From contig JALIZF010001231.1 in NCBI GenBank assembly GCA_029948255.1, forward strand, positions 124,001 to 188,000: DNA of 64,000 nt, in the 5' to 3' direction. Source of the stretch: Telmatactis stephensoni (Eukaryota; Cnidaria; Anthozoa; Actiniaria; Isophelliidae). Of the stretch, positions 21,723 to 32,815 are shown piece by piece (within the stretch, counting starts at the first letter, position 1; every line of letters begins with the position of its first letter). The position numbers were made by a program, and so were the translations under genes. The notes under the pieces were generated by a model. The model saw only the letters and a list, made by a program, of their open reading frames with translations. It searched no databases and was not told where the DNA came from.

Positions 21723-22665
21723 TTTGTTTTTGACAATATCGATGAAATTTTTGGTACATGGGAATCACTATTCAATGGGGTGATTGATACGTTTTGTCCT
21801 TTGTATCAAAAACGTGTAGCCCGGGAGATTCAACCACCTTGAATGACAAAAGCAACAATTCAACAGCTAAGATGCAGGGACTCACTACTGACGACTGGAA
21901 CAAGTATAAATCTGCTAGAAATAAAGTAGTCAATACAATAAAGATCACAAAACAGAAGTTTTATAAAGACTGCTTTGAAAAGAACAAATCCAATCCCAGG
22001 GGTATCTGGAATACAATTAAGTCGTTGACTGGTAATAGGAACACAAGAGCTCAAACAAACGGTGATATCGTTAACAATGTTGAGTCCTCCAATGCCCACT
22101 TTACCTCAGTTGCAGGTCGCCTGAGATCCTATCTACCAAACGCGCATTTTGGCATCACTAAGTTTGAACACTTTGTCCTTTCCAGGAAACACAAAGATGT
22201 TATGTTTACTATACCTCCTGTTACTTTGTTATGTTACTTTGTTAGGCTTTGTTATGGACAGTTTGATGGACCTCAATGTTCACAAAGCAACTGGCATAGA
22301 TAAAATCAGTTCAAGAATGTTAAGGATCGCCGGCTCTGTGATCGCTTCAACCATCGCCAAGACAATTTCTCATTGCATTCTAATGCTTTCCCTCAACGTT
22401 GGAAAACAGTTAAAGTGACCTCATTATACAAGAGTGGTAATAAAACTGATGTAAACAATTATCGATGGATATCCATACTTCCAGTGGTTTCTAAAATTTT
22501 GGAATGTCATGTCCATGACTGCCTATACAGCTATTTATGTGAAAATAATCTACTTTACACTCGACAGTCAGGTTTTCGCAAGTACCACAGCACTGAAACT
22601 GCTTTGGCAAGGATCGTTGATGAGCTCCTATTTAATATGGACGGCAACAAGGCCAACGACGGTAT
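21170..22665 (+). mobile_element. CR1/Jockey-group LINE fragment (endonuclease end to RT start)
   Basis: It begins in endonuclease-type sequence (LDDHVPVFGIRLYK), duplicated as above. It continues through YQKRVAREIQPP and KSARNKVVNTIKITKQKFYK, then the linker, then RT start motifs NVHKATGIDKISSRMLR, NYRWISILPVVSKILE and [20 protein letters not shown]. It stops at NMDGNKANDG, before the RT palm. Several frame changes (near 21785, 22240 and 22410) show decay. Confidence 0.75.
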
Positions 22666-22886
22666 TAAAAAATGGCCTTAATTACAAAGCACAATAAATA
22701 CATGTGCAAATGAGCAGAACTGCAAATAAATCAACCGTATTCTGTAAGACTACGACGTGACAAGTTCCAATTTTACACTCTGTAGAGAATGGTAGCCGGT
22801 TAGGACCATGCTTAATTGTATTTATGTTGTTATTAATTTTCCTTTGACAAACTATTGTTGATTAGGGCTTGCAATTTATTGTTGTC

Positions 22887-22985
22887 ACTTGCAACACGAG
22901 ATCGCGACGTACAACATGAAATCTCAACTTATAACACGAAATCTCGACTTATAACATGAAATCTCGACTTATAACACGAGTCAGT
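22887..22985. repeat. Short tandem repeat, ~21-bp unit
   Basis: Four to five copies of a unit like AAATCTCGACTTATAACACG. Confidence 0.75.
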
Positions 22986-23106
22986 CAGACCGAACAGCGG
23001 TTTCACACAACAATACCAAGACGGCGTATGGTAGTAGCGAAGTTGACGAGGTGAGCAGTAAATTGATATGTGTTCCTCAGTTTAGATAAATAATACACCT
23101 TTCAAT

Positions 23107-23660
23107 GGCTGTGTTTTCACTAGGACATTTTACTAGCTTAACATTCCTTTAGGTGTTTGTGTACAGACCAACTTTAGACTAATGCAACTTTTCCAGTGTT
23201 TTCACAAGCATAGTTTGTGGTGCCATTACATGAATGGATCTGATTACCAACGGTCATTTCCAAAGCAAGCAGTCAAAAAAATACAAAGTTTAACAACTCT
23301 CCATAAGAAATAATGGTCTATTAAGTTAAAAAGGAGGAATTATTCTTTAAAATATACAATATTCTCTTCTTTAAGAACGATTCTAGGGTTGTCTGTTGTA
23401 TGATAACACGCATTAAGTAAATAATGAGACAGATATCTGTCAACTAGCGCGCTCCCATTGGTTGTTTGAGCTGGGAGGACAAGTTAAACCATCTTGCTAG
23501 GTAGTCTAACTTGGACGCGATTTCCGGTGTTTTAGCGACAATTTTACAAGTGAAAACACTCTGCATTTTTAACTCACTTAACTTTTTCTAGGCTGTTTTC
23601 ACTGTATTTCCGGAGTTCCTGAGTTAAACCTGTCTAAATTGTCCTAGTGAAAACACAGCC
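23107..23660. mobile_element. 554-bp MITE with 21-bp TIRs and AAT target duplication
   Basis: The left end GGCTGTGTTTTCACTAGGAC and right end GTCCTAGTGAAAACACAGCC are exact complements over at least 21 bp, flanked on both sides by AAT. The interior is non-coding. A 3-bp target and GTTTTCACT-type ends are compatible with a PIF/Harbinger-like non-autonomous element, but without a transposase the superfamily is open. Confidence 0.75.
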
Positions 23661-25468
23661 AATACTCTCTAAACATGCATTATTGTTTCTGTAAAGTTCT
23701 GTTTAGTTTTCATGTCGTAAAGACTCAAACTTACGGGTTTACATGTAAGCCAACTTGCATGCATTGCCAACTTGCATGCAACTTCTAGCTCAGATGACTA
23801 TTCATCATAGAGTCAACGCACTTGTAGATACTAACAAAGAGTCAATATTTAGGAACTAATAGTTGATATCACTCAATCAGAACAAATAAAGTTTCATTGT
23901 AATTTGGTCTATTGTGTATTACTCTTTTTTGTGATGTACAGTGTTGCAGCTCAGTGGTAACAACTATTGGTCTCTAAATAGGGACTAATAGTTATAGTAC
24001 TTAACTAATTTGATACTATTTCACGGTACAAGTACGTTGACGCTAATGCCTAATTCCAATGCTTCTACTGGTTGATGAAAGTATCTTGATATATATTTAC
24101 ATGTTTTTCTGGTTTCTTGGTATGAGCGCTCTGTCTTAAAGCGACCACCACAGCTTAGTGCTTTCCAGCAAAGTACAAATGCATAACCAAAATTTTAAAA
24201 AAAAGTTATAAATTAATGTTCTACTTGCTGTAACAGATTAATGAATCTGTCATATTATTTGCATTTGGTGTTTTTTGGTTATTTTTGAATAGTAAAGTGC
24301 TCATTGTTGTAAGTTATTCTCTACTGAGGATGCCTAAACTCACCAGTTTACTTAGCCCTAATGTCCTATTATTTTATTAAGTTATTGTGCATGTCTGTCT
24401 TCATAGGTGTTGAATTTTGAGCGATTATCGCCTCATAGAGAAATAGAAGAGATAGGCATCCATTCAATGCTGATTATCTCAAAAACTGGAATTCTTGGAA
24501 GTAGTTTTTGAAAATTTCAACAGTTTTTATGTGTTTCAAGGTGTTTCAGTTTGTTTTATGAGTGATTTTTTGAAGTTTTGTTGGCAGTCGAAGACTGTCG
24601 CTCACATCTTCACGTGCTGAAAATGCTGCTAAGTTTTGGATGGCAGAAATTACTTTTTTGGAGTGGCTTAGGATGCTTCATAAGTTTTTAAGTTCATTTA
24701 AACTCATCACAAGTAGATGAGCTTGGCGTTGGTGCTAGGGTGGGAGGTGCCTCGCAACTCTGTGGTCAGCGGTCACCATGGCAACCCTGTCACCTCTCCC
24801 CCCAGCACCGTCACACTGACACGTCAGTGGAATACCTACCAATACTTACCATAGAGGACGGCGGGCGGGAGAACAAATAGCGTTGCGTATAGCGAACAAA
24901 TGCGTAAGCTAGCGTTTGCGAAAACCGATAGCACTTTGCTATCGAGACGCACAACACTAACTTGCGTTACAGACGTAGCTACGGAGCGAGAAGCTATTGT
25001 TGTTGACATATGCTAGCGATACCAGGCAACTTCGTTCTGGTTTAACTTTGCTTACATTTTATTTAACCACATATAAGAGTTTCAAAGCATGTTATTTATA
25101 TGAAATTAAATTAAATTTTAATTTTTGACTTTTGCTGTGGACGAAATTAATTAATTTACCAAAATTATAAGTAATTTGCCAAAAATATGTACAAGAAGAT
25201 TGTAAGCAGTTCAGTCATAAACATAAATAAAGTAGAGTTTTAAAACTGTTGATTTTTTTTTGTTTTTGTTTTCTTGGGCTTTGCTTATTGTCGCTTTTCC
25301 TTAATTTTATGATCCGTTTTACATGTCTATATTAATAGTACAACTGATTAGAAACCATAAAATGTCATGAAGAGAAATTATGCCCCTATATTATAAACAA
25401 GTAATCAAATGGTTCCTTCTAAAACTAAGGATAAAACCATTTCTGTTTAAGTTCTTATTAAAGTAGTA
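23661..25468. other. No recognisable gene
   Basis: AT-rich with scattered GC-richer sequence at 24720-24990. That part has short hairpins such as CGATAGCACTTTGCTATCG near 24929. No exon supported. Confidence 0.5.
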
Positions 25469-25586
25469 CCACTACCACAAAGTTTTTGATTACTTTTTGA
25501 CATCTTTTTGACAACTTTGATTGGTTAGCGGTATCCAAAGTTGTCAAAAAGATGTCAAAAAGTAATCAAAAACTTTGTGATAGTGG
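25469..25586. repeat. Snapback hairpin with 52-bp arms
   Basis: Arms 25469-25520 and 25535-25586 are reverse complements with two mismatches around a 14-bp loop. It lies 57 bp outside the left end of the CACTA element. Confidence 0.9.
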
Positions 25587-25642
25587 CAACGGTTGGAAGC
25601 GCAGCACTGTAATGGGACACTGAGAACAAACTTTTCTTCTCA

Positions 25643-26135
25643 CACTACGAAATGAAAACCCATGAAATACCCATAAATTTTTCATGGGAAATTCACTAAG
25701 ATTTAATGGGGATTTCATGTTTTTTTCATGGCAATTTTCATGGAAAATGTGCCATGAGAACTGCATGAATAAATCCCATGAATCTGGCCCGTTTAATGGG
25801 CCACGAAATTCATCAGGTGCCATTGATAACCCATTAAAATGCCATGAATACAAGGGGTTGCCTTTCAGGGGTTTTTCAGTAGCCCTGAAAAAGCCATGAT
25901 AAATGTCCATGTTTCCATGGGTTGTATTTCATGGATTTTTAATGGGGATGCCCCAATTCATGGCCCCATGAAAAATTGGTGGTTTTCCCCAGTAAAGTGG
26001 CCAGATCCATGGCCCCATGAAAAAATTCAGTACCTTTTCATTACCTATGAAAGTTTTCATTGCCCATGAAAACTAGTGAATTTATACTTTTATACACATA
26101 AACCATGGGCCATGAAAATACCATGAAAAGCTCAT
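25643..26135. repeat. Left CACTA end and subterminal CATG repeats
   Basis: More than 15 copies of words such as CATGAAAA, CCCATGAAA and CATGGGCCATGAAA in both orientations. The same family fills 38310-38784. Clustered subterminal motifs bind transposase or accessory protein in plant CACTA elements. Open frames through this array are artefacts. Confidence 0.8.
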
Positions 26136-27130
26136 TAATGTTGCAACATGAATATTTTATGTGGATACATGGTTATGTTAGATGGGCATGACTGTGTAAC
26201 AATTTACATAACTTACCGGTATGTGTGTTTTGTACAGATCCATGGCCTGCCTTTAATTGCAAATTTCATGCATTTGCAATTGTAGAATCAAAATTACACA
26301 ACTACTGAATCAGTGAAAATTACAAGTCAACCATTTATTTATATAATAAACATTTTGTAAGGCTATAATTATTAAAAACTATTTTGAAATTATCATCTTT
26401 TCTATATGGATTTGATATAAAATAACTATATATATTTCAACCATTAATTCAATAATAAATGAACTTCAATTCTAAAACAAATACTTGAAAATCAATTCAA
26501 TTACCTAACATTTTAAATATTTAAATATTTTCAAATTGAATATTGAATTAAATAGAATATACAATAATTCCCTAAGAATCATAGCACTTTTCACAGCAAT
26601 ACAGAAACACCAAAAACCTTATAATTATGTATTTGTGCTAAGAAAGATCTTGAATGATCTTTCATTTGCCTTCCAATTTCATACTTATACGTCTGATATA
26701 ATAAACCTAAACTATCAAATTTTGTTCGAATTATTTTAAAAAGGAACATGTTATCATCAATGATATTAAAAACAAAAATATAGAATATTTTTAAAGCTTT
26801 ATCTTGAAAAAACTTTTTGTTTGAATGTAAATTATATTTTCGCTTGATCTGTCAATAAATTTGTTGAGAATGATGACAGGAGGTCATCGAAACGTCCAAC
26901 TAATCGCGTTAGTTTTTCTTGTTAAATGTTTATCTTGATATAATAATAATTAATAATAATAATTATTAATAATTAATTTGTAATTATTACAAAAATTGTT
27001 TTTAATTATTTCTAATTTGAAGTCAAATGCCTTAATTACTTGAACCTATTATGGAACTGGAACAATAATATTATTACTCTATATATATGTGTGTAAAGTG
27101 TATTTCAGAAAAATAACTCACTCACTCCAG
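26136..27130. other. Non-coding left interior of the CACTA element, with possible PLE remnant
   Basis: AT-rich. At 26867-26900 GAGAATGATGACAGGAGGTC followed by ATCGAAACGTCC resembles the hammerhead-bearing ends of Penelope-like elements, although the CUGANGA core is imperfect. No coding sequence recognised. Confidence 0.4.
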
Positions 27131-27970
27131 GTCAAATTAGAGTTAAATCCAAATAATTAGTGCTAAAGAAATAAATCTGAATAAATCACGCAGTAGTGGA
27201 TAAAACACAATCAAGGTTAATTAACCAGACAAATACTTTTGTCTATACATCTCATAATCCTCTGCAATTTTCATTAACTATTTCAAATACTGTTGGCGTC
27301 ATTTTGTTTACATGAACATTTGAACAGAAAACAAACTTATCAGTCAACCCAACATTGACATCTTTTTTCTTTGGACATTGGTATTTGCCACTTTTGCCCT
27401 TGTCAAGGAAATTGACAGTGAACTCATCCTCCCTGTTGAGACGTTACATTTCACACTTCTTATTTGCATTTGTATTTCAAAACAAAACTTGTTATTTGCA
27501 TCTATTTGTATTTCAAAAAAAAAACTCACTTCAATATTATTTTAGAGGTCAAATTAGAGTTAAATCCAAATAATTAGTGCTAAAGAAATAAATCTGAATA
27601 AATCACGCAGTAGTGGATAAAACACAATCTAGGTTAATTAACCAGAGAAATACTTTTGTCTATACATCTCATAATCTTCTGCAATTTGTTGCTCATTAAC
27701 TATTTCAAACACTGTTGGCGACATTTTCTTTAAATGGACATTTGAAAAGAAAATAAACTTGTTAGTCACCCCAGTGTCTACATCTTTCTTCTTTGGCCAT
27801 TCGTATTTCCCATCTATGTTCTTGACAAGGAAATGGACAGTGAACTCATCCTCCCTGTCAAGGACATTACATTTCATACTTCTTATTTGCCCTATGTAGA
27901 ACTGGTCCTCATAGGCAACGGCCACCCACTGACCTTTTTGGAGATTGCCTCCGTCATAACCCTGCAAATT
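27131..27970. repeat. Tandem duplication (~416 bp) of the last exon of the CACTA minus-strand gene
   Basis: 27131-27545 and 27547-27970 start with the same sequence (CAAATTAGAGTTAAATCCAA). The right copy has an open exon of ~109 codons. The left copy has lost bases and its frame. Confidence 0.8.
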
Positions 27971-30900
27971 ACAATAAAAAGTTCAATAAAAAGGTTTACA
28001 AATTTAAAGTAATTCAGCAACTAAGCCCCCACTGTGAAAAAAGGTCATATGCTTGCTTAATGAAATAATACAATAAACATATATAGAAAGATGTATTAAC
28101 ACACAGGTTTTTAAAAGATTATCAGAGCATTACCTTGGGGGATGTGGAGCCACTGTTGTGATTGTTTGTTTGAAAGTAAATTCATTTCATTGTATATAAT
28201 TTTGAACTAGAGAATATATCATTGATATAAATGGGAATATGCGATAACTTCAACCTTTGATATAAAAATAAGTATAGGTTTGAGTTAATCATTAATAGTA
28301 CTTTCATAATTACCAATATTTGTGACATTCACAGCATTTTTCTTAACACTCTAAAGAAGATAGAAAATAAAGGTTTAAAAAATGGATGTATATGTAAGGA
28401 TTAATTTACATTTTCTTATTACCTTATTAACCTTTGTCTTTGGTTCTTTGGTTTGGTGCAAGCTAATTTTAGTAAGCTTGGATGTTTTCCAGGTAAAAAG
28501 TGAATTTTCCTATAAAAGAGACACAATCATAAACATCTTTTTGCAAGCAAGTAAAAAACAAGCAAACAATATGCTTGCATAATTTAATATTTTACACAGT
28601 AAATTGAACATTTTGTATAAATTGTATATTTTAAACAGTAATAATGCCAAAACCTGAAAACCACAAACTTTTATTAAAAAGTGGCAAGTCAGATACAAAG
28701 GTATCTTATAGATATCACCTAGAACTTTTTCTCACTTGTTTGATTTTTACCTTAAGCTCATTAAGAGTAGTTTCTCCTTCTGAGGTTTTCTCAGGAAGGC
28801 ATACTTCCTTGTTTTCCATAGTGTTCAATTTCTTCTTCAATTTCATTAATGAATACATATCTAAAAATATATTTCAAGTATTAGGATGGTTAACATATCA
28901 ATCTTATTAATATTAATGTCATTAATCAAAATCATCCAGCCAAAATGAAATATTTTCTACAAAATAAATTATTCTTTTAATTAGTGAAAGATTTAATCCC
29001 AACCCCCTCTCCCAACCACAAAATTAAAACTCGGGGTTTGTATGTCCAGAAAATTCAATAACTCGATCTTATTCTTTATTTAATGCTATATCTTATATCC
29101 TGAAGGGGTTAATTTTTAGGTTATAGATCTAGATATCCCACAAGATATTTTTACCTTTTTTAATGAAATTCTAGCCCTGTACACATACATGATTGAATAG
29201 TATTATAGCATATATTACATATGCACATACACCATCATCATAAAAAAAATGCAAAGATAAAGTTAAGTCAAAGCTGGCCAGTGGTATCATGTGCATTATT
29301 GGCTACAGCCCTCATGTTGTGCATTGTGCTTTGTTAGCAGCCTTTGCTGTGTAAGCTTTTCACCAACCCCTTGTATTCTGTTGACCAGCATCACAGATGC
29401 CAGGTAGTGAATAAAAATAAAAGTGAGCACGTCTTTGTACCTTTTTTTCTTGCTTGGAGTGTTGAATTCCTGCTGTGTTTCATCATCATCAATTCTGAAG
29501 TAAAACAGAAGCAACCATTGAACTATTTTATATCGAATAAGAGTTCAAATGATCTGTATGTTTCAGGATATTGAGCTGTTTGCACAATCATCAACCCTTT
29601 CAAAATACAGAAGCTGAGATCAAAAGGAACACTGGGAAATCTGTTGATTGATGATTTTAAAGAAGCTTGTAGATGCAGACATTTCAAACCTAACCTAAAC
29701 CTTGAGATCATTAATTCTTGGTATTCAGAACACAATTATGTAGCCACTTCACAGATAAATTTATGAATATCCATATATTGCTGTACCCAGGAGTCATTTA
29801 GGTCTCAGCTACTAGCTACTACTTTGGCCAAAAAGTATCTATGTACCTCATTCTTTTCTGTGTTTCAGCATTATTGGATTCCTTTAGAACTTGGCAATTA
29901 TCAGTTCTAAATTTAACCAAACAGAAGTATCCAGATTGAATAAGATAACATAAAATAAAATAAAATAAAAAATCTTCTACAACAGATCGACGTGTAGAGT
30001 GGCTTTTATTCTGCTGGCACTTACACTCACTACCTCTACATTAAATATTTTGCATACACAGCTCTGTTCATACATGCTAGCTGTTTTTATATTGTTTAAA
30101 CAAAGTAATGGGGAAAAGCACATTCCTACATTGATATACAAATAAGCTATATATGTACCTCATTCTTTTCTGGGTTTCAGCATTATTGGATTCCTTTTGG
30201 ACTTGGCCATTATCAGTTCTAAATTTAACCAAACAGAAGTATCCAGATTGAATAAGATATAAAATAAAATAAACAATCTTCCACAGCAGATCTATGTGTA
30301 GAGTGGCTATTCTTCTGCTGGCACTTACACACACTACCGCTACATTAAAATATTTTGCATACACAGCTCTGTTCATACATGCTAGCTGTTTTTATATTGT
30401 TTAAACAAATTAGTAATGGGGAAAAGCACTTTCCTACATTGAAATACAAATAAGCTATATATGTTACCTCATTCTTTTCTGGGTTTCAGCATTATTGGAT
30501 TCCTTTAGGACTTGGCCATTATCAGTTCTAAATTTAATGCAACTTCATGTGAGTTGAGTTTGTTCTCTCCTATGTGGTGTGCAATCCAAGATGTACTTAC
30601 AATGTTTTTCTCGTTCGCTTTCCAGCTTTTAGATCAGCCAAATACTTTCGTCTGTTCTGTAATGCCATGCCTAATCTTTCCTTTACTTCCTTTATATGGC
30701 CACTTAGCTGGGGTGCACCAGCCGAAATCTTCATTGCACAATTCAAAATAGTAATATTTTATTATTATTTTGTAAACAAATTGAAATATTTCTCTTTGAT
30801 TATCAAGTAATACTTGTTATAAGCTGTCTGCTTTATCTCAACTTACCAGTTCAATAAATTTGGCAAATTTAACATCTGGAATGGATGGTACTGTGTAGGC

Positions 30901-32610
30901 CTTATTCCAGATTTTGGCCTGCCTTGCACTATCACGCAACAAGTTCTAAAAACAAACAAATGCAACAGACATAGAAATTGTTTCTTAGATAAATCAAATT
31001 GCCTTTGTTATGAACAAAACTAAACTTAAGCCAGCTGAATCACTAAATGCAAATATTTTTTTTCAATTAATGAACTACTCTTCAGTCAGCTGTTTGCTTA
31101 GCTTTAGTTACCTTGAGCCTGAGACCTTTTCACTTAGCTTACAAGTACAACTATCTCAACCCTACAAAATATTTTTGTCTTGTAACTTGCAAAGTGAAAT
31201 TCTAACCATGTAAGGCCCCCTGTAAACTTGTGCTTCAAATCTGTTATGAGTAGTTTGAAAAAAAAGTGCATTAACAAAATTCCAAAATTATGCTGAAACA
31301 ACACAAAATTAGTTGTATGAAAAAAACAATTTTTTTTTGAATATTATACTCACCCTGAAACATATTTGTGCCTGAGTACATTTCATATTTTTTCCAGCTT
31401 TGGACAGCAACTCCTCAGTCGTAAAGTGGCAGACGCTTTCCTATATAATTTAAGTAACACATAATATAAGGACTCATTGTTTTTTAATCTAGTGACAAAG
31501 CTTTTGGTAACTGCGAATGTTGTACAAGTTTCTAATTTCACAATGCAATCCAACTTCCAAGCATTTTTAGCTTTTAAGTTATTTTTGGAAGTTAATTGTT
31601 GCTACCCCTAAATATTTAAATTCCTTTTGATTATTTATGTATTAGTAGTAAGAATGAGGGTACAATAAAGTGTTGTTGTTCCCCTCTTTAATTTCACTGT
31701 CGTATCAAGGACATTTTAAGCTTATACCAACGTCCGCATACCTCACTCGTTAAACAAGAATGTCTTTCTTCATTAATTTCAATGTGGTTCACTTGGGTAT
31801 TAAGTTATAACTTACAAAGAACTCGCGATCGTATGAAATCAAGTTTTAAATAAAAAACAGCTTGGATGAAATACACGCATCAGAAAACCTGATAACTTAA
31901 GTTATAACAATGTTGTTAACACAATATACCCTTGTTAGTCGTAAGGCATGCATTTGGGCGGGAAAATGTATAACATAACAGGCCCAATTAGTTAATAACC
32001 TACTAATTTGTTGACACAATATACCCTTGGCAGTCGTAAGGCTGCATTTAGGCGGGAAATACATAACACAACAGGCCCAATAAGTTAATAGCTTACTAAT
32101 TTGTTGACACAATATACCCTTGTTAGTTGTAAGGCTGCATTTAGGTGGGAAATAGCATATTGTCTTCTAAATTACCTTCGTATGTTTTTCCATTGGCGTG
32201 GAATTCGGCACTGGTCGCTCCGTTCGATCCAGCTGAAGAGACGATTCGAGTTCAGTGCTGGTGGAATTGTTCGACGATATGGACGAATTAAGACAATCTT
32301 CTTCAGTGATCCGTATTCCCCGTATTATACGGCGGATCTTAATCACATCGCCAATTTTAAGACCCACCAGAATTAGGTCTTCTTCCCTAGCTTCTCTTAA
32401 TGTCTCCATGTCATCTATCTGTGGTAGTAAAGATGCTTTTAAGTTTGACAAATAAGCTTACTTCTCAACAGATAGCAATCACTTCAGTCGGTTAAAAATT
32501 ATCCATCATTTCTTAAAAACCAGACTCACCCCTTGTTTTGCTAAAATTTCGATCACATAGTCCTGCAGTTCTACTCCTGATTCTTTGATTTTATCTTTTA
32601 ACTTGTTCAT
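27638..32610 (-). CDS. Second gene of the CACTA element: SAM-like N-terminus, Tudor/SH3-like C-terminus, function unknown
   Basis: Supported exons: 32610-32530 (27 codons from MNKLKDKIKESG), 32418-32176 (81 codons), 31440-31354 (29), 30945-30847 (33), one in the triplicated block near 30530-30470, 29494-29441, about 28860-28753, about 28508-28430, about 28350-28316 and 27961-27638. The first four keep phase with GT/AG borders. Exons 1 and 2 join to QDYVIEILAKQG and IDDMETLREAREEDLILVGL followed by KIGDVIKIRRI, a SAM-domain pattern. The last exon reads GNLQKGQWVAVAYEDQFYIG ... DGKYEWPKKKD, resembling a small beta-barrel (Tudor/SH3-like). The middle is basic, low in motifs and phase-uncertain. 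It is divergent from the transposase across ~200 bp. An accessory (TnpA-like) role is inference only. A longer start at 32694 is possible. Confidence 0.6.
29835..30537. repeat. Intragenic tandem repeat, ~310-bp unit, 2.3 copies, containing an exon
   Basis: Blocks beginning near 29835, 30148 and 30463 each start with TACCTCATTCTTTTCTG and contain the same minus-strand exon (SNNAETQKRMR) with a GT donor. Copy 3 is partial. Confidence 0.85.
31919..32160. repeat. Three tandem copies of a ~94-bp unit
   Basis: ACACAATATACCCTTG starts at 31919, 32014 and 32107. Each unit also contains GTAAGGC(AT)GCATTT and a GGCGGGAAA or GGTGGGAAA word. It lies in intron 2 of the minus-strand CACTA gene. The open frame across it is an artefact. 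Confidence 0.85.
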
Positions 32611-32815
32611 TCTGAAGCAGATATTTTGAAGAGGAATCCAAATGCCGTTTACACACACACAACACCGGCCGCCGAGCACTGAAAAAACCGCCACAAGTTC
32701 CCACGTGATTCACCACGTGAGTCACCACGTGATGAAGAGAAGTTTTCCCGTCAGGCATCTGGATGTCGCTGTAACCTGGCCATGAAAAGGAAATTGTGGT
32801 GGGATTAATTCAGAA
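32611..32815. promoter_or_regulatory. Divergent promoter region of the CACTA element with three CACGTG boxes
   Basis: The 205 bp between the two divergent start codons contain CACGTG at 32702-32707, 32714-32719 and 32726-32731, spaced exactly 12 bp and embedded in CACCACGTGA repeats. These are canonical E-box/G-box hexamers for bHLH-type factors. They could also serve as transposase-binding sites. A promoter role is inferred from position. Confidence 0.55.

Noticed and set aside
25566..25910. Open frames on both strands rich in HG, FH and MG words
   Set aside because: They translate the CATG-rich CACTA subterminal array.
31897..32112. Minus-strand repeat protein (QQISKLLTYWACCVM repeats)
   Set aside because: Translation of the 94-bp tandem repeat in an intron.
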